Below are positions 58,711 through 64,000 of a DNA stretch of 64,000 nt, one piece after another; position 1 is the stretch's first letter; the number at the start of each line of letters is the position of its first letter. Origin of the DNA: JACVRW01 sp963733885 (lineage in GTDB: Bacteria > Actinomycetota > Thermoleophilia > Solirubrobacterales > Thermoleophilaceae); assembly GCA_963733885.1 (NCBI GenBank), contig CAVTES010000017.1:1-64000 (forward strand). The letters are read 5' to 3'. Made by a program: the position numbers and the translations under genes. The notes under the pieces are model-generated. The model did not search any database. It saw nothing but the letters and a program-made list of their open reading frames with translations, and was not told the DNA's origin.

Positions 58711-59649
58711 ATGAGAGCAGCGGTCCGTTGGTTGGTGCTCGGGGCGGTGGTGGCGACGGTGGCGGCGACCGTCGCGGTCGGGTCGGCGATGGCCGCTCCG
58801 GCGGCGTCCGCGGATCGCGAGTGCGCCGGCCGGGGCGTCCCCCTCAGCAAGACCTCGATCCAGCTGTGGACGTTCGCGGAGTACATCGGTTTCGGCACCG
58901 ATCCGGCGACGATCGCGCGCACCGAGGAGGTGTTCCGGCGGCTGAGCGAGATGGGCTATCGCAATGTCGAGCCGTTCACGCTCAGCGGCCTGAGCGCGGA
59001 GGAGTACCGGGCGCTGCTGGACAAGTACAGGCTCAAGGCGTCCGCCCGGCACGTGAACGTCGGCACGCCGGAGAGCCCGGTCGACTTCGACCAGGTATTG
59101 GCCGAGAACAAGGTGCTGGGGATCCAGTACTTCGGCTCCGGCTCCACCCCGATATTTCCGCTGATCTACACCACCGAGGCCCAGTGGGTCGCGTACGCGC
59201 AGCACCTGAATGAACTCGGCGCGCAGGCGCGGCAGGCGGGCCAGACGCTGATGGTGCACAACCACGACATTGAGTTCGAGATTGTCTTCGGCGACCAGAC
59301 CGTGTTCGACATCCTGATGGCGAACACCGACCCGAAGAACGTCGTCTTCCAGCTGGACATCTACTGGGCGGCGAATGGCGGCGGCATCGGTAACCCGGTC
59401 GAGGTGCTCGAGCGCTACGGCAATCGGATCCAGCTCTTCCACGTCAAGGACATGGCGGCTGGTGCGTTCCCCGGCCGGATCGAGATCGTCGGCGAGGGCA
59501 TTATCGACTTCCCGGAGGTCTTCGCGGCGTCCAAGGGGCCGGTGAGGTACTACGTGGTCGAGCACGACCCGCGCTTCGGCGACCCGACGTTCGATCCATT
59601 CGAGGCAGCGCAGAAGGGGTTCGATTACCTGGACTGCGTCACGTTCTGA
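58711..59649 (+). CDS. Secreted sugar phosphate isomerase/epimerase-like protein
   Basis: The 312-residue protein has a Sec signal peptide (VRWLVLGAVVATVAATVAVG) and an AP-endonuclease-2/xylose-isomerase-like TIM barrel: SKTSIQLWTFAEYIGFGTDP, MGYRNVEPFTLSGLSAEEY, TLMVHNHDIEFEIVFG, VVFQLDIYWAANGG, IQLFHVKDMAAGAFPG and YYVVEHDPRFG, keeping Glu, His, Asp and His metal-type residues. A perfect AGGAGGAGA precedes the ATG. It is 16 bp from the sugar dehydrogenase gene and both are exported, so they may act in sequence on a sugar outside the cell. Confidence 0.85.
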   Translation: MRAAVRWLVLGAVVATVAATVAVGSAMAAPAASADRECAGRGVPLSKTSIQLWTFAEYIGFGTDPATIARTEEVFRRLSEMGYRNVEPFTLSGLSAEEYRALLDKYRLKASARHVNVGTPESPVDFDQVLAENKVLGIQYFGSGSTPIFPLIYTTEAQWVAYAQHLNELGAQARQAGQTLMVHNHDIEFEIVFGDQTVFDILMANTDPKNVVFQLDIYWAANGGGIGNPVEVLERYGNRIQLFHVKDMAAGAFPGRIEIVGEGIIDFPEVFAASKGPVRYYVVEHDPRFGDPTFDPFEAAQKGFDYLDCVTF

Positions 59650-59665
59650 GGTGAGGGAGGTTTCG

Positions 59666-61792
59666 ATGTTGAGGAGAGCTGGACGGGTCTGCACGTTCGT
59701 GGCTTTGGCGGCGTTGCTTGCGTTGCCCTCGGCCGCCACGGCCCAATCCGCGCCGCCGCCGGACTCCGAGTTCGAGAAGGTGACGCTCAACGACCTGCCC
59801 GGCGAGCCGATGGATCTTGCCGTGCTGCCCGACGGGCGCGTGCTGCACACGACGCGACCCGGTGAGCTGTGGCTTCATAACCCGGCGACCGGGCGGAACA
59901 CGCTCGCGGCCTCGTTGAACCTCTACAGGCACGACGAGGAAGGGCTCCAGAGCGTCGCGCTCGACCCGAACTTCAGCGAGAACAACTGGGTGTACCTCTA
60001 CTACTCGCCACCGCTCAACACCCCGGTGGACAACCCGGTGACGCCGGTGAACGAGGGCGACGCCCCGTTCTTCGGTACCGAGGCCGATTGGGCGCGCTAT
60101 CGGGGGCTGATCCGGCTGTCGCGCTTCAGGTTGACCGGCGCGCGACTCAACATGCGCAGCGAGCAGCAGATCATCGACGTGCCCGTCGACCGCGGGATCT
60201 GCTGCCACGTCGGCGGTGACATCGTCTTCGATCGCGCCGGCAACCTGATCCTGTCGACCGGCGACGACACCAACCCGTTCGAGTCCAACGGCTACACGCC
60301 GATCGACGAGCGCCCTGACCGGAACCCCGCGTTCGACGCCCAGCGTACGTCGGCCAACACGAACGACCTGCGGGGCAAGATCCTCCGCATTCGTCCCGGC
60401 CAGCGCGGCGGCTACTCGATCCCGTCCGGGAACATGTTCCCGGCGGGGATGGCGGGCACGCGTCCCGAGATCTACGCGATGGGCTTCCGCAACCCGTTCC
60501 GGATCGAGATCAACCGCGACAACGACGACATCTACGTCGCCGACTACTCGCCGGACAACCGCAACGCGAATCCGCTGCGCGGTCCGGCCGGCCAGGGCAA
60601 GTGGACGATCCTGCGCGCGCCGGGCAACTACGGCTGGCCATACTGCGCGACCGCACTGCTGCCGTATGTCGACTACGACTTCGCCACCGGCCTATCCGGC
60701 GCGACGTTCGACTGCGCCAACCCGGTCAACGAGTCGCCGCACAACACCGGCCTGCGCGAGCTGCCGCCGGTGACCCAGCCCGACGTCTGGTACTCGTACA
60801 CGCTGTCGGCGGAGTTCCCCGAGCTCACCAGCGTCCCGGCGGGAGGCATCGGCCCGATGGGCGGTCCCGCATACGACTTCGACCCCGCGAAGGCGAGCCC
60901 CCCCGCGTGGCCGGCCTACTTCGACGGCGTGCCGCTCTTCTACGAGTGGACGCGCGACTACATCAAGGAGTTCCGCCTCGACGCCGCCGGCAACCTGGCT
61001 GAGATCAGGCCCGCCGGTGGCGCGTTCCCCGGAGTGTCGCTGCTGGGGACGCTCGGTCCCGCCAATGGTGACCAGCGGACGCTCGACAACGGGATGGACC
61101 TCGAGTTCGGGGCCGAGGGGGCGCTCTACGGGCTCGAGTACGGCGACGGGTTCTTCAGCGAGAACCCCGATGCCCAGCTTGCCCGCTTCGACTACATCGG
61201 GCCGGGCGGCAACCACGCGCCTCGGGTAGAAGTCTCGGCGACTCCGACGTCCGGGCTGCCTCGCCTGACGGTCTCGTTCTCGAGCGTCGGCACGATCGAT
61301 CCGGACGGGGATCAGCTCACGTACAAGTGGTACCTCGACGACAACGACGACGTCGACTCCACCGCGCCGAACCCGACGTTCACCTACAAGAAGGAGGGCG
61401 TCTACCAGGCGACGCTGAAGGTGACGGACGAGCACGGCCGGTCGGCGTCGAGCTACGTGGAGATCACCGTCGGCAACCAGCCGCCGGTCGTCGACCTCAC
61501 GACGACGCCCGGACCCGGCCAGCCGTTCGCGTTCGGTCAGTCCGTCTCGTTCAACGTCAACGTGACCGACGAGGCGGCGACCGACTGCAGCCGGGTGCAG
61601 GTGTCCTACATCGTGGGCCACGACACCCACGGACACCCGCAGTCGACGACCGCCGGGTGCACGGGCACGATCCAGACGAGCCTCCCGCAAGGCCATGCGC
61701 CGGGCGAGATCACGGCGGTGTTCGTGGCCGAGTACACGGATGCTGGCGGCCTGACCGGCCGCGACCAGGTCGTCCTCCGGCAGAACCCGTAA
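59666..61792 (+). CDS. Secreted PQQ-dependent sugar dehydrogenase with PKD domain
   Basis: The 708-residue protein has a signal peptide (GRVCTFVALAALLALPSAAT), a glucose/sorbosone dehydrogenase propeller (about 35-500; PMDLAVLPDGRVLHTTRPGE, EGLQSVALDPNFSENNWVYL, CCHVGGDIVFDRAGNLILST, AMGFRNPFRIEINRDNDDIY) and a PKD domain (about 520-605; PTSGLPRLTVSFSSVGTIDP, DGDQLTYKWYLDDND). A further 100-residue beta-rich region ends the protein. SD GGGAGG precedes ATG 59666. It probably oxidises a sugar lactone-wise with PQQ or acts as a carbohydrate binder; the cofactor source is not in view. Confidence 0.88.
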   Translation: MLRRAGRVCTFVALAALLALPSAATAQSAPPPDSEFEKVTLNDLPGEPMDLAVLPDGRVLHTTRPGELWLHNPATGRNTLAASLNLYRHDEEGLQSVALDPNFSENNWVYLYYSPPLNTPVDNPVTPVNEGDAPFFGTEADWARYRGLIRLSRFRLTGARLNMRSEQQIIDVPVDRGICCHVGGDIVFDRAGNLILSTGDDTNPFESNGYTPIDERPDRNPAFDAQRTSANTNDLRGKILRIRPGQRGGYSIPSGNMFPAGMAGTRPEIYAMGFRNPFRIEINRDNDDIYVADYSPDNRNANPLRGPAGQGKWTILRAPGNYGWPYCATALLPYVDYDFATGLSGATFDCANPVNESPHNTGLRELPPVTQPDVWYSYTLSAEFPELTSVPAGGIGPMGGPAYDFDPAKASPPAWPAYFDGVPLFYEWTRDYIKEFRLDAAGNLAEIRPAGGAFPGVSLLGTLGPANGDQRTLDNGMDLEFGAEGALYGLEYGDGFFSENPDAQLARFDYIGPGGNHAPRVEVSATPTSGLPRLTVSFSSVGTIDPDGDQLTYKWYLDDNDDVDSTAPNPTFTYKKEGVYQATLKVTDEHGRSASSYVEITVGNQPPVVDLTTTPGPGQPFAFGQSVSFNVNVTDEAATDCSRVQVSYIVGHDTHGHPQSTTAGCTGTIQTSLPQGHAPGEITAVFVAEYTDAGGLTGRDQVVLRQNP

Positions 61793-61858
61793 GCGCATGC
61801 TTCGGAGCTTCGGCCCCGCCGCCGGGCGGGGCCGAGGCTCCCGGTCGCAGGCGGGCTC

Positions 61859-61912
61859 GATCGGCCAGTGGGTGCGCGAGCGGGGCGCAACGGCGACGTT
61901 GTCGCGGTGAGC
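61859..61912. repeat. Duplicated 3' end of the ATP-grasp gene
   Basis: These 54 bases match 58545-58598 at 51 positions, including the ATP-grasp stop codon and the following GC. They have no start of their own and are a remnant. The two copies enclose exactly the sugar isomerase and sugar dehydrogenase genes. From 61793 to 61858 I see nothing else. Confidence 0.85.
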
Positions 61913-61925
61913 CTCGCGGACTCCG

Positions 61926-62693
61926 TCATGCCTTGAGGTAGAGCTCCTCCCGCAGCTGCTCGCGATACCGCGTCCTCGCGTCGCGCCGCCCCGGCTCGCC
62001 GACCTCCGCGCTCAGCACCCGCTCCGCATCCGGCCCGGCCTCGGCGAGCACCCCGGCGTCGGGATCGAGCGCCAGCGAGCCGCCGCAGAAGTCGAGGCCG
62101 CCTTCTTGTCCGACCCGGTTGACGTACACGTGCGGGAGCCCGTTCTCGAGGGCGCGAGTGCGCGCGAACAGGTCGTGGTCGAGCTCGAACGGGGGCGAGT
62201 TGGCGGAGATCGTGACGAGCAGGTCGGCGCCCTGCGCCGCGAGCGTGCGCGCCACCTCCGGGAACTCCATGTCGAAGCAGATCATCACCCCGAGCGTGCG
62301 CCCGTCGAGCCCGATCGTCGCGAGGGAGTCGCCCGGCAGGTATGCCTCGCTCTCGGCGCCGAACAGATGGGTCTTGCGGTACACGCCCGCCAGCTCCCCC
62401 GTGCGCTCGATGCAGAGCGCGCTGTTCGCCACCCCGGCTCCGGTCCTCTCCGCCGCGCCCACCACCAGCGCCGTGGACGCCGTGCGCGCCGCTGCCCTCA
62501 GCGCCGCGACCTCCGGGCCGTCGACGTCGATCGCGAGCGGTTCCACGTCCTCGAGCTGATAGCCGGAAAGGAACAATTCGGGGAGCACCACGAGGTCCGA
62601 TGCCGCGTTCTCGCCCACCACCTCCTTCGCGCGCGCGAGATTGGCTGGCACCTCCCGGGGGCGGGGCATAAGCTGCGCCAGCGTCACTCGCAC
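61926..62693 (-). CDS. Carbon-nitrogen hydrolase (nitrilase superfamily)
   Basis: The 255-residue protein has the Glu-Lys-Cys triad in the expected places: LVVLPELFLSGYQ, GVYRKTHLFGAESEAYLPGD and LGVMICFDMEFPEVARTLAA, with ALENGLPHVYVNRVG between the last elements. These enzymes cut amide or carbamoyl groups, for example in N-carbamoylputrescine. It is divergent, with 35 bp between starts, from an agmatinase-like gene, which suggests a polyamine or guanidino-compound role; inference only. The start is a GTG/ATG-equivalent at 62693. Confidence 0.9.
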   Translation of the reverse strand: MRVTLAQLMPRPREVPANLARAKEVVGENAASDLVVLPELFLSGYQLEDVEPLAIDVDGPEVAALRAAARTASTALVVGAAERTGAGVANSALCIERTGELAGVYRKTHLFGAESEAYLPGDSLATIGLDGRTLGVMICFDMEFPEVARTLAAQGADLLVTISANSPPFELDHDLFARTRALENGLPHVYVNRVGQEGGLDFCGGSLALDPDAGVLAEAGPDAERVLSAEVGEPGRRDARTRYREQLREELYLKA

Positions 62694-62728
62694 GCCCGAA
62701 TCGTACGTCCGACAGGAGAGAGGTAGCC

Positions 62729-63712
62729 ATGGCCACAGAGCAGGGAGCCGGGCCGGTCGACACCACGATGTGGACGTCGCTGCTCCACGCGGGACTGGCC
62801 GGCTCCTTCTTGAAGCTGCCTCACGTCGGTCCCGACGCGAGCGCGCTGCGGGCCCAGGGCGCGCGCGCCGCCATCTACGGAATTCCGTGGGACTCCACCT
62901 CGATCAGCCGCACCGGGGCCAACTACGGGCCACGCGGCATTCGCGAGATCTCGAGCCAGTTCCTCAGCTACAACGCGACTTGGGACTTCGACCTGGTGGA
63001 GGCGCTCAGCCCGGTCGACTGCGGCGACTGCGGCGTGATTCTGGCCAACGCCGAGAAGACCTTCGCCAACGCCGAGCGCGACATCGGCGAGATCCTCGCC
63101 GCGGACGCGGTCCCCGCCACCCTCGGCGGCGACCACTCGATCACGATCCCGGCCGTCCGCGCCGTTCGGGGGCACGTGGAGAACCCCGGCCTGGTGCTGA
63201 TCGACACCCACCTCGACACCGCGCTCGACGTGGGAGGCGAGGAGCTCAACCATTGCTGCCCGATCACGCGGGCGGTTGACGCCGGCTTCGATCCCGGAAA
63301 GATCGCGCTGCTCGCGATCAGTGGCTGGATGAACCCGCGCACCGAGCTGCGTTACTGCCGCGAGCGCGGCATCACGGTGGTCTGGCTCGAGGACATCTGG
63401 GAGCGCGGCGTCAGGGCAACGATCGACAAGGCGCTCGAGGTGGCCGGCCACGGCACCGACGGCATCTACCTCAGCGTCGACGTCGACTCGCTCGACGGCG
63501 CCTACGCCCCGGGCACGTGCGTCCCGACCCCCGGGGGGCTCACCTCTCGCGAGCTGCTCGAGCTGGTGCGCGGCGTATCGCGCCACGGCCTCTTGGGGAT
63601 GGACGTGGTGGAGACCGCGCCGAGCCTCGACTCGAGCTCGGTCACGGCCGCCATCGCCGGCCGGGTGGTGATGGACGCACTCGCGGCGCACGCCGGCGCG
63701 CTGGACGGGTGA
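62729..63712 (+). CDS. Agmatinase/ureohydrolase family protein
   Basis: The 327-residue protein is an arginase-fold, manganese-dependent ureohydrolase: AAIYGIPWDSTSISRTGANY, VPATLGGDHSITIPAV with the first metal His, LVLIDTHLDTALDVGG and GIYLSVDVDSLDGAYAPGT. Two deviations from agmatinase are visible: DTHLD for DAHxD and DVDSLDGA for DxDxxDPA. The metal residues themselves remain, so the substrate, not activity, may differ. SD AGGAGAGAGG precedes the ATG. The GTG of the next gene overlaps its stop, so both form one operon. Confidence 0.85.
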   Translation: MATEQGAGPVDTTMWTSLLHAGLAGSFLKLPHVGPDASALRAQGARAAIYGIPWDSTSISRTGANYGPRGIREISSQFLSYNATWDFDLVEALSPVDCGDCGVILANAEKTFANAERDIGEILAADAVPATLGGDHSITIPAVRAVRGHVENPGLVLIDTHLDTALDVGGEELNHCCPITRAVDAGFDPGKIALLAISGWMNPRTELRYCRERGITVVWLEDIWERGVRATIDKALEVAGHGTDGIYLSVDVDSLDGAYAPGTCVPTPGGLTSRELLELVRGVSRHGLLGMDVVETAPSLDSSSVTAAIAGRVVMDALAAHAGALDG

Positions 63713-64000
63713 AGCCGGCCCACGACGTCATCGTCGTCGGCGGCGGGCTGTCCGGAGGCCTGCCTGCCGCCACCTACCTCCAGAAGTCGGGCCTCGACGT
63801 CCTGATCGTCGAGGCCAACAGCGAGCTCGGCTCGTTCTGCTGCTCGCACGAGACCTGGGCGCAGACCCTGGACAGCCCGCACGTCGGCGTCAGCTTCGCC
63901 GGCAACTCGCCGGTCATCGAGGACCTCGAGCTGGAGGACTACGGATTCCGTTTCAGGGCGAGTCCGGTGATCCTGGCGGTGACATTCCGCGACGGCACGA
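63709..64000 (+). CDS. FAD-dependent oxidoreductase, N-terminal part
   Basis: Only the first 97 residues are in the window. They show an N-terminal dinucleotide-binding motif, HDVIVVGGGLSGGLPAATYL then SGLDVLIVEANSELGSFCCS, of the phytoene-desaturase/amine-oxidase type. The GTG at 63709 overlaps the agmatinase stop (GTGA), so the enzymes are co-translated. An amine oxidase acting on the product of the ureohydrolase is possible, but the substrate part is outside the window. Confidence 0.75.
   Translation, partial: MKPAHDVIVVGGGLSGGLPAATYLQKSGLDVLIVEANSELGSFCCSHETWAQTLDSPHVGVSFAGNSPVIEDLELEDYGFRFRASPVILAVTFRDGT

Overview
The window is high-GC DNA with many GTG starts and 4-bp ATGA/GTGA gene overlaps. 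It carries families common in deep-branching Actinomycetota: AfsR/SARP regulator, DUF1707 protein, AfsK-type Ser/Thr kinases, and secreted proteins with the FVALGGTGYAA membrane segment. I judge it a Thermoleophilia/Solirubrobacterales-like chromosome. This rests on gene families and style, not on a marker gene. I saw no rRNA, tRNA or CRISPR array.

Layout. 1-6.4 kb: 5' part of a UvrD/PcrA helicase, an ABC-2 exporter pair, a queuosine-salvage nucleosidase, a secreted glycerophosphodiester phosphodiesterase, cysE-cysK and a small secreted protein. Every gene up to about 3.25 kb has at least one single-base frameshift, which looks like poor sequence. 6.68-17.01 kb: a 10.3-kb integrated element between two 15-bp att-like repeats (13/15 identical). 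The right copy is the 3' end of an Rrf2 regulator gene; the left copy touches the integrase stop. It carries integrase, two small DNA-binding proteins around a four-site operator array, a DUF3631 ATPase, zinc-finger proteins, DUF2971 cargo, a gene whose start lies on a LexA-type box, a repeat-rich membrane protein, an HNH-like Cys4 protein and an HK97 major capsid gene. Portal, large terminase and tail genes are absent, so it resembles a capsid-encoding phage satellite. 17-24.5 kb: VanZ, sensor kinase, acyltransferase, DUF2252, HDOD/LuxR, gltX and nfo.

24.5-44.6 kb is the most unusual region: a signalling island almost entirely on the minus strand. Four Ser/Thr kinases share an AfsK-like plan: cytoplasmic kinase, one membrane helix, outside beta-propeller. 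In three of them a periplasmic-binding-protein (PBP) domain is fused at the C-terminus. In the fourth, two separate PBP genes follow the kinase in the same operon, which is headed by an AfsR/SARP regulator with UspA-like domains. Three paralogous small membrane-anchored secreted proteins are interspersed. Their genes share a promoter block (10-bp-period direct repeats at a fixed 37-bp offset from a second conserved box), a leader hairpin and a downstream GC hairpin. I propose an AfsK-AfsR-type system that senses outside ligands through PBP domains.

44.6-64 kb: DUF1707 protein, a Cys-rich protein, dnaE, a GST-like protein, a sulfatase-modifying-factor-like/MIP18/amidohydrolase operon (the last two resemble maturation genes of diiron monooxygenase clusters), a large secreted M14 carboxypeptidase, a coupled esterase-esterase-ATP-grasp operon, a secreted sugar isomerase plus PQQ sugar dehydrogenase lying between two near-identical 54-bp repeats, a nitrilase-family enzyme, an agmatinase-like enzyme and the start of an FAD oxidoreductase.
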